A stretch of 64,000 nt of DNA from Paraburkholderia xenovorans LB400. Lineage in GTDB: Bacteria; Pseudomonadota; Gammaproteobacteria; Burkholderiales; Burkholderiaceae. The position numbers and the translations under genes are program-made. Shown in pieces: positions 16,362 to 26,018 of this stretch. The notes under the pieces were generated by a model that was not told the DNA's origin, did not search any database, and saw only the letters and a program-made list of their open reading frames with translations. The DNA lies in the NCBI RefSeq assembly GCF_000013645.1, contig NC_007952.1:2232001-2296000 (forward strand), written 5' to 3'. Numbering within the stretch: the stretch's first letter is position 1; every line of letters begins with the position of its first letter.

Positions 16362-17837
16362 TCATTTGCCGGCGAACAGCGCTGGCATCTTCAGATCGCT
16401 CGACATCCAGACGCTCTTGGCCTCCATGAATTCCTTGACGGATTCGATACCGCCTTCGCGGCCAATGCCGCTTTGCTTGAAGCCGCCAAAAGGCGTGGTG
16501 AAACTGCTGGAGCGGTAGTTATTGATCCATACCGTGCCCGCCTTCAGGCGTTGCGACATCAACATTGCGCGATGCAGGCTGTTCGTCCACACCCCGGCTG
16601 CGAGTCCGAATTTGATGTCGTTACCGATCCGGATCGCGTCTTCTTCGTCCTTGAATCTGATGATCGACAGCACCGGTCCGAACACTTCCTCCTGGGCGAT
16701 GCGCATGTCGTTCGTCACATCGACGAAAACGGTCGGCTCGACGAATCGGCCCGCGCCATACCCGGGACCGGAAAGCGCGCGGCCGCCGGCCACGCAGCGC
16801 GCGCCTTCCCTGGTCGCGATGTCTATGTAGCCGAGAATCTTCTCGAACTGCGGCTTGGTGGTGATCGGTCCGATCTCGCTCGCCGGATCCAGCGGATTGC
16901 CGACCTTCGCCGCCCTGGTCAGCTTTGCAACCCGTTCGACGAACGCGTCGTGTATCGATTCCTGCAAAAGCACACGGGAACCCGCGACGCAGGTCTGGCC
17001 GGTCGCCGAAAAAATGCCGGAGATCACACCGTTGACCGCCTGGTCGAGGTCCGCATCGTCGAACACGATATTCGGCGACTTGCCGCCCAGTTCGAGAGAG
17101 ACGCGCTTCAGGTGCTGTGCCGCCGCCGCGTAAATCTTGCGCCCCGCTTCATCGCCACCGGTGAACGCAATCCGCGCGACACCCGGATGACTGACGAGCG
17201 ACGCTCCGATCTCCGGCCCGAAGCCCGTCACGACATTGAATACGCCTCGTGGAAATCCGGCCTCCACGAACAGTTTCGCAAGTTCGAATAGCGACGCCGA
17301 CGTGAATTCGGATGGCTTGCACACTATCGTATTGCCGGCACATAAAGCCGGCGCCATCTTCCACGTGGTCAAGGGCAACGATGAGTTCCAGGGCGTGATG
17401 CTCAGTACGACACCCATCGGTTCATAGCGAATGAAGTTGAAAATCCCCGGCTTGTCGATCGGCACGACCGCGCCTTGAATCTTGTCGGCAAGACCGCCGA
17501 AATAGTAGTAGTACTTTGCCATGTACTTCATCTGGCCGAGTACATCGCGAAAGAGCTTGCCGTTATCGCGGCTTTCGATCGTCGCGAGATGTTCCGCATC
17601 ACGCTCGATCAGCGCGCCGAGCTTGTACATCAGCATCCCGCGTTCACTCGCCGAGAGTGTCGACCACGGTCCCTCCAGCGCTTTTTCGGCCGCGCGAACC
17701 GCGCGATCCGCGTCCGTCGGGTCGGCCCGCGGAATCTCCGCCCACGGCTCTCCCGTGAACGGATCGTCGGTTTCGAACCAGGCGCCCGAATGCGGATCCA
17801 CCCATTCGTTGTCGATGAACAACTGATAGCGTTTCAT
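16362..17837 (-). CDS. NAD(P)-dependent aldehyde dehydrogenase
   Basis: A 491-residue member of the aldehyde-dehydrogenase superfamily. The cofactor region ITPWNSSLPLTTWKMAPAL and CKPSEFTSASLF, the general-base block LELGGKSPN and the nucleophile FSATGQTCVAGSR are all intact, as is PFGGFKQSGIGREGG near the end. It oxidises an aldehyde to an acid; the closest relatives I recall are the hydroxymuconic/betaine-aldehyde-type group. It is the first gene of the minus-strand aldh-ech-acs operon. A LysR gene is divergent with 216 bases between the starts, the classic arrangement for control of this operon. Confidence 0.92.
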   Translation of the reverse strand: MKRYQLFIDNEWVDPHSGAWFETDDPFTGEPWAEIPRADPTDADRAVRAAEKALEGPWSTLSASERGMLMYKLGALIERDAEHLATIESRDNGKLFRDVLGQMKYMAKYYYYFGGLADKIQGAVVPIDKPGIFNFIRYEPMGVVLSITPWNSSLPLTTWKMAPALCAGNTIVCKPSEFTSASLFELAKLFVEAGFPRGVFNVVTGFGPEIGASLVSHPGVARIAFTGGDEAGRKIYAAAAQHLKRVSLELGGKSPNIVFDDADLDQAVNGVISGIFSATGQTCVAGSRVLLQESIHDAFVERVAKLTRAAKVGNPLDPASEIGPITTKPQFEKILGYIDIATREGARCVAGGRALSGPGYGAGRFVEPTVFVDVTNDMRIAQEEVFGPVLSIIRFKDEEDAIRIGNDIKFGLAAGVWTNSLHRAMLMSQRLKAGTVWINNYRSSSFTTPFGGFKQSGIGREGGIESVKEFMEAKSVWMSSDLKMPALFAGK

Positions 17838-18053
17838 GTGGCGCCCTTGAAAAAAAAGCCGCGCGTTCGTCAGGACAGTGCGCCGGCTGGCGCGTCATCG
17901 TCCGTCGTACAGACGAACGGACGTGATACGAAGTCCAAATGTTCTGACAGGCAATGGATGCGGGTCGGCAACGATTCTGCTCGCGAACCCGAGGTCCCTC
18001 AATCGATTTGTTGTGCTAGCATCCATGAGTCAAAATTATGGAAGGCTCGCTTC
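17838..18053. promoter_or_regulatory. Divergent promoter region, aldehyde dehydrogenase / LysR
   Basis: A 216-base intergenic space between the divergent starts at 17837 and 18054. LysR-type regulators usually bind such spaces at T-N11-A sites. Several weak candidates occur, including around CAAATGTTCTGACAGGCAATG near 17936-17956, but none is distinct enough to fix. Confidence 0.45.
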
Positions 18054-18977
18054 ATGTCGCAACTTCCACCGCTCGCCGCGCTAAAGGCATTCGAGTCCGC
18101 AGCGCGTCATCGGAGCTTTACCAAAGCCGCGCAAGAGTTGTTCGTCACGCAATCGGCAATCAGCCGCCACGTTCGACATCTCGAACAGCTGTTCGGCATT
18201 CCCCTCTTCTATCGCGACCATCGCGCCGTCACGCTGACGCCCGAAGGCGAAGCGTATATGTACGAAGTCGTCGAAGCATTTTCGCGCATCGATCTGGCCA
18301 CGCGCCGGCTGAAGGTGTCGGGACGTCAGAACATCCTGAATCTTCAGGCTTACTCGACATTCGCCATGTATTGGCTGATTCCCCGACTCGGCAAATTCCA
18401 GCAGATCAACCCTGAAATCGACGTGCGGCTGACCGCATCGACAGCGCCGCTCGATTTCGATCACACGGATATCCATGCGTCGATACGCACGGTCAATGGT
18501 CCGCTGGAAGACGACTTGCGCGGCGATAAACTGTTCGACTATCGCCTGATTGCAGTTGGCGCGCCGGCCGCACTTTCATCTCAACCGCCTCTGCGCGAAC
18601 CCGGCGATCTGAAGTCCGCCATGCTGTTGCATTCAATGGCACGACCCGAAGATTGGGGCGTCTGGCTGAACGCAGTCGGCGCGAATGACGTGCCCCTCGA
18701 ACGGGGGCTGCGCTTCGAATCATCGGCTATGGTCTATCTCGCGGCGCAGCAGGGCCTTGGCATTGCCATTGCGCAGAGCTTTCTGATTCAGGAAGAATTG
18801 CAAAAAGGCTTTCTGACGAAAGTCTTTCCCTATGAAGTGCCGTCGGAGCGCACTTACTATTTGCTGAGCTCGCCACGGCATGTCGGCGATGTCGCACTCG
18901 AACTGTTTCGCAAATGGCTGCTCGACGAACTGGCCAGCGATCCGCTCACAGCCAGAACCAATCATATCGAAGCGTGA
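18054..18977 (+). CDS. LysR-family transcriptional regulator, GcvA-like
   Basis: A 307-residue regulator. The N-terminal winged HTH is plain: LAALKAFESAARHRSFTKAA, then ELFVTQSAISRHVRHLEQLFGIPLFYRDHR (residues about 7-60). The SAISRHVRHLE recognition helix and the RDHRAVTLTPEGE wing are typical of the GcvA subgroup. The effector domain follows. The frame is open from 17475; ATG at 18054 is chosen because the HTH begins just after it. It is divergent from the aldehyde-dehydrogenase operon and tail to tail with the MmgE/PrpD gene at 18992, only 14 bases away, so it probably regulates the acid-catabolism cluster. Confidence 0.92.
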   Translation: MSQLPPLAALKAFESAARHRSFTKAAQELFVTQSAISRHVRHLEQLFGIPLFYRDHRAVTLTPEGEAYMYEVVEAFSRIDLATRRLKVSGRQNILNLQAYSTFAMYWLIPRLGKFQQINPEIDVRLTASTAPLDFDHTDIHASIRTVNGPLEDDLRGDKLFDYRLIAVGAPAALSSQPPLREPGDLKSAMLLHSMARPEDWGVWLNAVGANDVPLERGLRFESSAMVYLAAQQGLGIAIAQSFLIQEELQKGFLTKVFPYEVPSERTYYLLSSPRHVGDVALELFRKWLLDELASDPLTARTNHIEA

Positions 18978-18991
18978 GCCGCACGCCGGTC

Positions 18992-20368
18992 TCAATCGCA
19001 TCGGATCCGGCAATGCTCTGCCAGTTGCGCAACGCGGCCGTCAGGCAGGAATCCGTCGAGTACGGCAAGCAGTTGAGCGGTGCGCTGCGCACCTAACGCA
19101 GGCGTTGCGAGCGCGCGAAACTTGGCGAAGAGGCGAGCCGATTGTGCGGCCTTGTCGGCGATCGGCATACCGCAATCGTAGGCAAGTGTCCATTCATCAC
19201 CGTCCTTCGACCTGATGGTCACGACGGAATCACTCAAGGTCATGCCCGGCACCAGTTCGACCTTGACGCGATCCAGCACCGCGCTCACGGCCGCCTCGGT
19301 CACCCTGTTCCATGCCTCCAGATCACTCGTGTCGATTCCAAGAAGCGCAAAAGCGGCACACGCGCGCAAACTGAATTTGGCCTCCAGGCCCGTTTTTGGC
19401 GACTGAATATTGCATATCGAGCAGCCTTCGCCCGCGACGACATCGATCTGCTTCACGGCATCAACGTCGATGGCGTGCTGCTGCCGTAAAGCGGCCACGG
19501 CCTCGATGGTCGAGTGCGTGCTGTAGCAGGCCGCGTGGAATTTGAACAGCAGATTGCGGATATGGAAACCGTTCGCCGGCGTGGATAAGGCCTCGCGCTG
19601 ATGAAAGTCGCTGCCATGCACACTGGCAAAGCCCTGCTCGCATTCGAGCACGTCCGTGCGGCTGATGAAGCCCTTCTGCGCGAGCAACGCGGCGCGCAAA
19701 CCTGCTTGCGCCGCGAGCCCGGCATGCAGGGGCTTGGCCATGCTGCCGAACATCACCTTGAGTCCCGCCGCCTGGGTGGCGGCAACGCCCAGCGCATGAC
19801 AAGCCTGAACCTGAGACAGGCCGAGCAGATGCGCGCACGCAACGGAAGCGCCAAGGGCGCCGATCGTTGCGGTCGCATGAAATCCATTCGCATAATGAGC
19901 CGGCTCGACGAGCTTGCCCACGCTGCACGCGAATTCATGACCCGCCACGAGCGCGGCAATGAAGCCGGCCGCGCTCGCCTGACGATGCTCCGCAAGCGCG
20001 AATAGCGCGGGAATGATCGCTGCCGACATGTGTCCCGGCACCGTGAGATTCACGTCGTCATAATCCAGCGCATGCGACGTGGTGCCGTTGACTAGCGCAG
20101 CCTGAATCATGCTGGTCCGCCACGTGTGCCCGAGCACCGTGGCGTGCGGATGGCCGCCCTCCTCTCTCGCGATCTCCGCGGCGATCCGGCTCGCCGGCTC
20201 GTCGATCGCGGCGAACGAGCATGCGAGCCAGTCAACCAGACAGTCGCGCCCGATGCGCCGCACGTCTTCAGGCAACGCATCGAAGCTGACGCCAAGCGCG
20301 CGCTCGACGAGCACGTGTGTCAGTCCGGGGGGCGACGCACGCGAGAGGTCAGGATCGTTTTGCGACAT
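18992..20368 (-). CDS. MmgE/PrpD family protein
   Basis: A 458-residue protein of the 2-methylcitrate dehydratase/cis-aconitate decarboxylase/iminodisuccinate epimerase superfamily. Features seen: DCLVDWLACSFAAIDEPAS near the start, then NGTTSHALDYDDVN with the conserved Asp-Asp, PALFALAEHRQASAAGFIAALVAGHE, GFHATATIGALGAS, and KFHAACYSTHSTIEA toward the second domain. The H-A-x-D-Y-D-D block is the usual active-site segment. The reaction cannot be told from sequence. With a TcuA-like flavoprotein next to it (20437) it could hydrate or isomerise an unsaturated tricarboxylate. The gap to the flavoprotein gene is 68 bases on the same strand, so they are co-transcribed. Confidence 0.9.
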   Translation of the reverse strand: MSQNDPDLSRASPPGLTHVLVERALGVSFDALPEDVRRIGRDCLVDWLACSFAAIDEPASRIAAEIAREEGGHPHATVLGHTWRTSMIQAALVNGTTSHALDYDDVNLTVPGHMSAAIIPALFALAEHRQASAAGFIAALVAGHEFACSVGKLVEPAHYANGFHATATIGALGASVACAHLLGLSQVQACHALGVAATQAAGLKVMFGSMAKPLHAGLAAQAGLRAALLAQKGFISRTDVLECEQGFASVHGSDFHQREALSTPANGFHIRNLLFKFHAACYSTHSTIEAVAALRQQHAIDVDAVKQIDVVAGEGCSICNIQSPKTGLEAKFSLRACAAFALLGIDTSDLEAWNRVTEAAVSAVLDRVKVELVPGMTLSDSVVTIRSKDGDEWTLAYDCGMPIADKAAQSARLFAKFRALATPALGAQRTAQLLAVLDGFLPDGRVAQLAEHCRIRCD

Positions 20369-20436
20369 GCTGTCTCCTTCTCATTCACCAGGACGCTGCC
20401 GGCTCATAGGTCCATCTGCGTCGACGCCGAAGGCGT

Positions 20437-21894
20437 TCACTGCGATGCCGCATGCTCGCCGGCCCGCCGTCCGAACACGGCGCCCCGGAGCACGGACGTG
20501 GCACCCGCATAGCGTCCGTAATACAGTCCAATGGTCTCACCCGCCGCATACAGCCCCGGCAGTATGCACCCTTCGTTCTTGATCACCTGCCCATTCACGT
20601 TTACTTTCAGACCGCCTAGCGTGAACGTGTTTGCAGAAATGATCGGGTAGATATGGAACGGTGGCGTGTCGAGCGGCATTGCCCAATTCGACTTGCGCGG
20701 TGACAAGCCTTTTGTCGCCAGTCCGTCCAGCGCTTCCGGATTGAACGCGCCGCTTGTGCATGCCCGATTGTATTCGTCGATCGTCTGTTGCGCAGTCTCG
20801 GCGTCGAACCCGAGTTTCGCGGCGAGCGTCTGGATGTCCGGCGCGGTCTCGGGCGGCATATCCGAGCGCACACAACGCTTCCAGTTCTTGATGCGATTGA
20901 TCTTGTCGTCGAGAATGCAGTACGCTATGCCTTTTTTCTGCTCCGCGATCAGGCGGATGGTCTCCTCGTAGTGCGCATCGATAGTTCCGGGCGCCTCGTC
21001 GATGAAACGCTTGCCGTCGCGATTGATCAGAATGCCATAGGGATAGATCATCACGAGCGCTTCCGTGACGCTCGAACGCGGGTCCACGGGCTGCCCGTGG
21101 TATTCCGCATAGTCACCCGAAGGCGCCGCACCGAGTCGCAGCGCCATGCTGATACCTTCACCCTTGTTGTAGTACCCGCCCCGCGCAACAGGACGCAGAT
21201 AGCGCCCTTTCGGGCCGATATATCGAACCACCATCTCGGGGTTGCCCTGGAAGCCCCCGCTCGCGAGAATCACGGATTTTCCATAGAACCGCAGCGGCGC
21301 GTTCTTCGGATCGGTCGCCGTGACTCCGCACACCTTGCCTGCCGCGGTCTGGATCAGATCGCCGGCCGTCGTCTCATAGAAGAATCGCACCCCTGCTTTT
21401 TCCGCATATGCGGTCATTGTTTCGACCAGTTGCCAGCCACCGCCATTGACCGCGATCCGCGGCGACGGGCGCGGCGTCAACCCGTAAAAGCCGGCTTCTC
21501 CGAATGTGATTCCATGCTGCTTGAGCCATGCAACCGCATCGGGAACGGAATCGATGAAGAACGAGATCAGTTCGGGATCCGTAAATGGCAACGCACGCAC
21601 GATCGGCGACCAGTTGTCGTAGTCCTGGATCGTCGACTCGACGAAATCGGGCTGGGTGTAATAGCCGCTGTTGTTCATCAGAAGCGATTCGAAGTCGTGC
21701 GAGAGTTCCGTTTCGCTTTTCATCCGCAGATACGCTTCCGTGTAGCGGGTGTTGCCGCCGCGCTCGTCGTACGTCGCCCGCTCCAGTACCGCCACCTTCG
21801 CTCCCGCGTCCGCGGCGGCTACCGCGGCGCTCAGACCGGCCACGCCGCAGCCGACGACCACCACATCGAAATTCAGATCGTCTCCCGACACCAT
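20437..21894 (-). CDS. FAD-dependent dehydrogenase, fumarate reductase/tricarballylate dehydrogenase (TcuA)-like
   Basis: A 485-residue flavoprotein. It opens with the dinucleotide-binding fold VVVVGCGVAGLSAAVAAADAGAKVAVLE and ERGGNTRYTEAYLR. It continues with the fumarate-reductase capping domain and ends in LPGLYAAGETIGLYYGRYAGATSVLRGAVFGRRAGEHA, the second FAD contact. The GNTRYTEAYLR and GYYNKGEGISMALRLGA stretches resemble TcuA, which oxidises tricarballylate to cis-aconitate. No TcuB-type iron-sulphur partner or TcuC transporter is present, so a different acid is possible. ATG at 21894 is chosen because AAGGA lies about 8 bases upstream; a longer frame from 21984 lacks a site. It is divergent from a second MmgE/PrpD gene. 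Confidence 0.88.
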   Translation of the reverse strand: MVSGDDLNFDVVVVGCGVAGLSAAVAAADAGAKVAVLERATYDERGGNTRYTEAYLRMKSETELSHDFESLLMNNSGYYTQPDFVESTIQDYDNWSPIVRALPFTDPELISFFIDSVPDAVAWLKQHGITFGEAGFYGLTPRPSPRIAVNGGGWQLVETMTAYAEKAGVRFFYETTAGDLIQTAAGKVCGVTATDPKNAPLRFYGKSVILASGGFQGNPEMVVRYIGPKGRYLRPVARGGYYNKGEGISMALRLGAAPSGDYAEYHGQPVDPRSSVTEALVMIYPYGILINRDGKRFIDEAPGTIDAHYEETIRLIAEQKKGIAYCILDDKINRIKNWKRCVRSDMPPETAPDIQTLAAKLGFDAETAQQTIDEYNRACTSGAFNPEALDGLATKGLSPRKSNWAMPLDTPPFHIYPIISANTFTLGGLKVNVNGQVIKNEGCILPGLYAAGETIGLYYGRYAGATSVLRGAVFGRRAGEHAASQ

Positions 21895-22164
21895 AGCAAT
21901 ATCCTTCTTTTTCCGAGTATCCGTTCGCGGACTCGCCGCGGCCATGTCAGCGGGGCCGCCGATCTCCGGCATGCGTGTCCGCACTCCTGCCTCACGTCAG
22001 GTCATAAGCGATTGTTGAAGAATTCACCCGCACGCTCAATCGATATTTCTGTCGGAATCCATGACCCTCGCTCATCCAAGCCGCGCGCGAATATCGTGCA
22101 GGCAACGTCGCCCACGCTGCTTATACTGAAGCACCGTTTTCTCGGGACAAGCGGGGAGATCAGG

Positions 22165-23508
22165 ATGTCTGATGGATTTATCGAACTCGGATCTATGATC
22201 GCGAGCGCGGATATAAACGCCGGGTCGCCGCGAGCCAGAGAGACGCTCGACCAGGCGATTCGCGCATCGCTGCTATGCGTGCTCTTTGGCGTCGAACGCG
22301 AATCATGGGTCTGGCCTTTTTCCGCATCGGTCCAACGGGACCAGCCGGCGTCGCGGATGCTAGCGGGCCTGTTCGAACCGCTCGGCGGAATCGGTTATCT
22401 CGGCACCCTCGCGGGCGCATCGGACCTCGACCCGATGGACCCCGGCCCTTCGCACACAGTCCTGCCGGCTACGCTCGCAGCGTGCATTACACATGGGTTG
22501 CAGGCGGATCCCGATACATCCACCGCAGGAAGCGATCGCGCGGTCGCTTCCGCCGTGCTGGCCGGTATCGAAATCGCATGGCGCTTCAGGAGCGCGCTGA
22601 CGGGCACGCGGCCAGGCGTAGGATTTCACAGCCCCGGCGTGTTCGGCGCACTAGCGGCGGCGGGCAGCGGCGCCCGCATGCTCGGCCTCACGCCCGACCA
22701 ATGCGTGAATGCGCTGGCGATTGCGCTGACGCGCGCGTCGGGCCTCGGAATCAACAGTGCGGCGTCGATGATCGGGATGACCCATTTCGGCTGGGGCGCT
22801 TTTCACGGTCTGGAAGCCGCATTACTGGCGTCGCAGGGCTGGAGCGCCTCGCGCGACTTTCAACGCGCGCTCACCACGCTGTTCGGCGAAGGGCGCGCCG
22901 ATGCGCAGAAGCTATCCATATCCGGCTCCAAAGCCGCGGAGACGCTGGTCTTCAAGCGCTACCCTTGCAACATCTACCTGAACCTCGTCGCAACGATGCT
23001 CGAAGGCGCGAAGGATGGCGGCGCCGATCGTATCGATGTGACACTTCCCTGGGTGCCTCACCTCGATTGCGCAAATCCGCGTGACTTGCGTGAGGCTCGC
23101 AATAGCGCCCAGGCTGTCGCCGCGATCGCGGCTGCTTCGGATCTCTCCTACTCGGCGTTTTCCGGCCCTCCGGGCCCCTGGCGGCCAACCGCTGCGGTAG
23201 CTCGCCTGCTACCGAACGTGCATCTGAAGATGGACAAGGACGCGCCGACCGGTTTGCAGAATGCACGGGTGGGGGTTCGCGCATGGAAAGGGCAGACGCT
23301 GGTACTCGAATCCGAAGGCGCAATGCGCGATATCCACGGGTGGGGAGTCGAGCACGCACAGAAGCTGATGGGCGCAGACGATATCCACGGTTACGGTTTG
23401 CTCGCGCTCTATGGCGGCGCTTACCTGCAAGGCTTCCACTACGTCGACAAAATAAGGCGGACATCCGGCAGCATGGCCCGGATCGGCGGCGCTCCACCGA
23501 CGACCTGA
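22165..23508 (+). CDS. MmgE/PrpD family protein (second copy)
   Basis: A 447-residue protein. Weak but consistent MmgE/PrpD features: ATLAACITHGLQAD, AVLAGIEIAWRFRSAL, GVGFHSPGVFGALAAAGSGARMLGL in the place of the G-F-H-x-T-x-x-x-G-x-x-G-A-A block, the ASGLGINSAASMIGMTHFGWGAFHGLEAALLASQG block, and FKRYPCNIYLN in the second domain. The N-terminal HALDYDDV active-site block is not recognisable, so it may be catalytically altered. ATG at 22165 follows GGGGAGATCAGG. The frame stays open far upstream (to 20788), but that part is a shadow of the flavoprotein gene. It ends 69 bases before the Liv ABC genes on the other strand. Confidence 0.85.
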   Translation: MSDGFIELGSMIASADINAGSPRARETLDQAIRASLLCVLFGVERESWVWPFSASVQRDQPASRMLAGLFEPLGGIGYLGTLAGASDLDPMDPGPSHTVLPATLAACITHGLQADPDTSTAGSDRAVASAVLAGIEIAWRFRSALTGTRPGVGFHSPGVFGALAAAGSGARMLGLTPDQCVNALAIALTRASGLGINSAASMIGMTHFGWGAFHGLEAALLASQGWSASRDFQRALTTLFGEGRADAQKLSISGSKAAETLVFKRYPCNIYLNLVATMLEGAKDGGADRIDVTLPWVPHLDCANPRDLREARNSAQAVAAIAAASDLSYSAFSGPPGPWRPTAAVARLLPNVHLKMDKDAPTGLQNARVGVRAWKGQTLVLESEGAMRDIHGWGVEHAQKLMGADDIHGYGLLALYGGAYLQGFHYVDKIRRTSGSMARIGGAPPTT

Positions 23509-23577
23509 AAGGTGCGTGCCTCGCAAAGCAAGGCTCGCGCGGCAAGCGGCAAAACCGCAACTCACGTCGCAGCGCGC

Positions 23578-24294
23578 TCAAAGATAATATTCGCGCGCCA
23601 GTTCCTCGTGATCCTTCTCGAGTTCGCTGACCGGTCCCTCGGCGACCACATGGCCGGCACGTAAAATGTGAAAACGGTCGACCACCTGCGCGGCGAGCTT
23701 CATGTTCTGCTCGACCAGTACGATCGACATCCCCTCGTCCTTGCGCAATGCGCACATCATCGCGCCGATTTCATGCACAAAAAGCGGCGACAAGCCTGCC
23801 GAAGGCTCGTCGAACAGCATGATCGTGGGCTCCGCCATCAACGCACGGCCGATTGCCAGCATCTGCTGCTCACCGCCGGACAGCGTCGCGGCGGCCTGGG
23901 ACACGCGCTCCCTGAGCCGCGGAAAGTAATGGAACACCCGCTCCAGATTCCGGCTTGCCGTTTTCGGCGCGCGCGAGATCGAGCCGATACGCAGGTTGTC
24001 GATCACCGTCAGTTCACCGAACAGATCCCTTTCCTGCGACAGATGCAGCAGTCCTCGCCGCACGATCGTGTGCGGTGCCGCGCGGCCAATGTCTTTGCCG
24101 AATAGTTCGATGCGCCCGGCGCTCGGCCGCAGGAAGCCGGACAGCGTATTGAGCAGCGTCGTCTTGCCCGCGCCGTTCGCGCCCAGCAAACCCACCGCCT
24201 CGCCTTCGCGCAACGTCATATCCACGGCGTGCAGCGCCGGTATCGCGCCGTAGCGCACGTCGAGGTCCGATATCTTCAGAACGGTGTCATGCAC
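23578..24294 (-). CDS. ABC transporter ATP-binding protein, LivF type
   Basis: A 238-residue ATPase. Walker A GANGAGKTTLLNTLS, signature LSGGEQQMLAIGRAL and Walker B MLFDEPSAGLSP are intact, and it ends with the LivF-type ELARE-YYL tail. It powers uptake through the LivHM permease pair just upstream. I prefer GTG at 24294 (VHDTVLKISDLDVRYG), which overlaps the end of the LivG gene by eight bases; ATG at 24318 would add nine residues. It is last in a five-gene minus-strand operon (substrate-binding protein, LivH, LivM, LivG, LivF). Confidence 0.92.
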   Translation of the reverse strand: MHDTVLKISDLDVRYGAIPALHAVDMTLREGEAVGLLGANGAGKTTLLNTLSGFLRPSAGRIELFGKDIGRAAPHTIVRRGLLHLSQERDLFGELTVIDNLRIGSISRAPKTASRNLERVFHYFPRLRERVSQAAATLSGGEQQMLAIGRALMAEPTIMLFDEPSAGLSPLFVHEIGAMMCALRKDEGMSIVLVEQNMKLAAQVVDRFHILRAGHVVAEGPVSELEKDHEELAREYYL

Positions 24295-25039
24295 GGCCAA
24301 GATAGACCTCCAGCACATCGCGGTTGTGGCGGATCTCAGAAGGCGCGCAATGCGCGATTTTCTTGCCGTAGTTCAGCACCAGGATTTCGTCCGATACGGC
24401 CATCACCAGATCCTGCACATGCTCGACCATCAGTACGGCCATGCCATTCGCGGCGAGTTCGCGGAGCACGCTGCCAAGGTGCACGCGCTCGCCGGGAGAC
24501 AGGCCGACGGCCGGTTCATCGAGCATGATCATGCGTGCCCGCGCCACTGTCGCGCGAGCGATTTCGACGAGCCGCTGCTGCCCGAACGACAGGTCGCCGG
24601 CAATGCGTTCGGCGATCTCGGGCACGCCCATCTGTTCGAGCGCACTGCGCGCCCGGCGAACCGCGTCGCGCTCCGCGCGCGAGGACCCGGGCATGCCGGT
24701 CACGGCGCCCCAGAACGTGCTCTGCGTCGACAGTTCGAGACCCGTCAGCACATTCTCGATCACCGTCATCTCGCGCAGAATGCCATTGTTCTGAAACGTA
24801 CGACGGATGCCTAACGCGGCCACCTTTGCGGGCCGCTCGCCGGTAATGTCGCGCCCGTCGAAGTGAACCTTTCCCGAAGTCGGCCGGATCATTCCGCCGA
24901 TCGCATTGAACGCCGTCGATTTGCCGGCGCCGTTCGGTCCCATCAGCGTGATGATCTGTCCCGGCTTCACGCTGAAGGAGAGATCCTGCACGGCTTTCAG
25001 GCCCGCGAACTGGACGCAGAGATCCTGTACGTCAAGCAT
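24287..25039 (-). CDS. ABC transporter ATP-binding protein, LivG type
   Basis: A 250-residue ATPase. Walker A GPNGAGKSTAFNAIGG, Q-loop RTFQNNGILREMTV, signature DLSFGQQRLVEIARA and Walker B IMLDEPAVGLSPGE are all present; the signature reads LSFGQ, normal for LivG. ATG at 25039 (MLDVQDLCVQFAG) overlaps the LivM end by eight bases. It pairs with the LivF-type ATPase to drive one importer. Its substrate follows that of the binding protein at 26912. Confidence 0.92.
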   Translation of the reverse strand: MLDVQDLCVQFAGLKAVQDLSFSVKPGQIITLMGPNGAGKSTAFNAIGGMIRPTSGKVHFDGRDITGERPAKVAALGIRRTFQNNGILREMTVIENVLTGLELSTQSTFWGAVTGMPGSSRAERDAVRRARSALEQMGVPEIAERIAGDLSFGQQRLVEIARATVARARMIMLDEPAVGLSPGERVHLGSVLRELAANGMAVLMVEHVQDLVMAVSDEILVLNYGKKIAHCAPSEIRHNRDVLEVYLGRA

Positions 25040-26018
25040 CTTTGTCGTCCCTGTAAAGTCGTTCGCGCAGCATCGGCACATGCGTGCCGAGAAAGCCTCC
25101 AATGCCTTTGGGGATGAGGAAAAGCACCGCGATCAGCAGCACGCTGAAAGCCACTTCGTTCAAGCCGGGCAAATTGCTGAGCACATTCGGCAACGCCGTG
25201 ATAATGATCGCGCCGATCACCGAGCCGGCCAGGCTTCCCGGGCCGCCGATCATCACGATCGTGAACTCCATCAGCATCTGCGAAATGTCGAACGAGTCGG
25301 GCGACAAGCGGCCGTTCAGTTCGGCGAAAAGCGCGCCGGCGAGACCCGCGACCAGCCCGCTCCACGCGAACGCGATAATTTTCGTGCGATTCACCTCGAT
25401 ACCGAGCGATGCGGCCGCCGCCTCGTTGTCGCGCACCGCGACGAATGCGCGGCCGTAACGCGAGCGCAACAGCAAAGACGTCGTCCACAATACGGCGACC
25501 GTGACGAACAGGAATACATAGTATTTGCCACGGCCGCCCAACGTCATGCCGAACAGGGAAATCGGCGGCACGTCAAAGCCGCCTGAACCAAAAGTGACCT
25601 TCTCGGCGTGAATCCAGACCCACCTCATCAACTCGACGAACGCCAGCGTCACGATCGCCAGATAGTAGCCGCGCACGCGCAGCGCGGGCAGGCCGACGAG
25701 TAAGCCGGCAAGGCCGCCCGCGATGCCGGCGAGCGGAACCGCCACGACGAACGGCAAGCCCAGATGTACCATCGACAACCCCGCGGTATACGCACCGATG
25801 CCGAAAAACGCGGCATTCGCGAATGCCAGTTGGCCAAGATAGCCGAGCACGATATTCAACGCGACCGCGACAATGCAGTACACGACGATCGTATTGACAA
25901 TGAACTGCACGTAGTCGTTGACGAACAGCGGGACGAGGCACAGCGGAACCAGCAGCAACGGCTTGCCCAGCCATGCCGGGTTCGAACCGCTCGCGCGGCG
26001 AAGGACATTATCAACCAC
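25032..26018 (-). CDS. ABC transporter permease, LivM type
   Basis: A 328-residue polytopic permease. VALNIVLGYLGQLAFANAAFFGIGAYTAGL is the LivM hallmark in TM2-3, and later VNRTKIIAFAWSGLVAGLAGALFAELNGRLSPDSF and MIGGPGSLAGSVIGA are also typical. The start is GTG at 26018 with GAGGA upstream; it overlaps the LivH stop by eight bases, as is usual in this operon type. It forms the membrane channel with LivH. Confidence 0.92.
   Translation of the reverse strand: MVDNVLRRASGSNPAWLGKPLLLVPLCLVPLFVNDYVQFIVNTIVVYCIVAVALNIVLGYLGQLAFANAAFFGIGAYTAGLSMVHLGLPFVVAVPLAGIAGGLAGLLVGLPALRVRGYYLAIVTLAFVELMRWVWIHAEKVTFGSGGFDVPPISLFGMTLGGRGKYYVFLFVTVAVLWTTSLLLRSRYGRAFVAVRDNEAAAASLGIEVNRTKIIAFAWSGLVAGLAGALFAELNGRLSPDSFDISQMLMEFTIVMIGGPGSLAGSVIGAIIITALPNVLSNLPGLNEVAFSVLLIAVLFLIPKGIGGFLGTHVPMLRERLYRDDKDA

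Noticed and set aside
20788..23508. 906-residue open frame apparently fusing two proteins
   Set aside because: The first part is antisense to the TcuA-like flavoprotein gene. The real MmgE/PrpD start is ATG at 22165, after GGGGAG.
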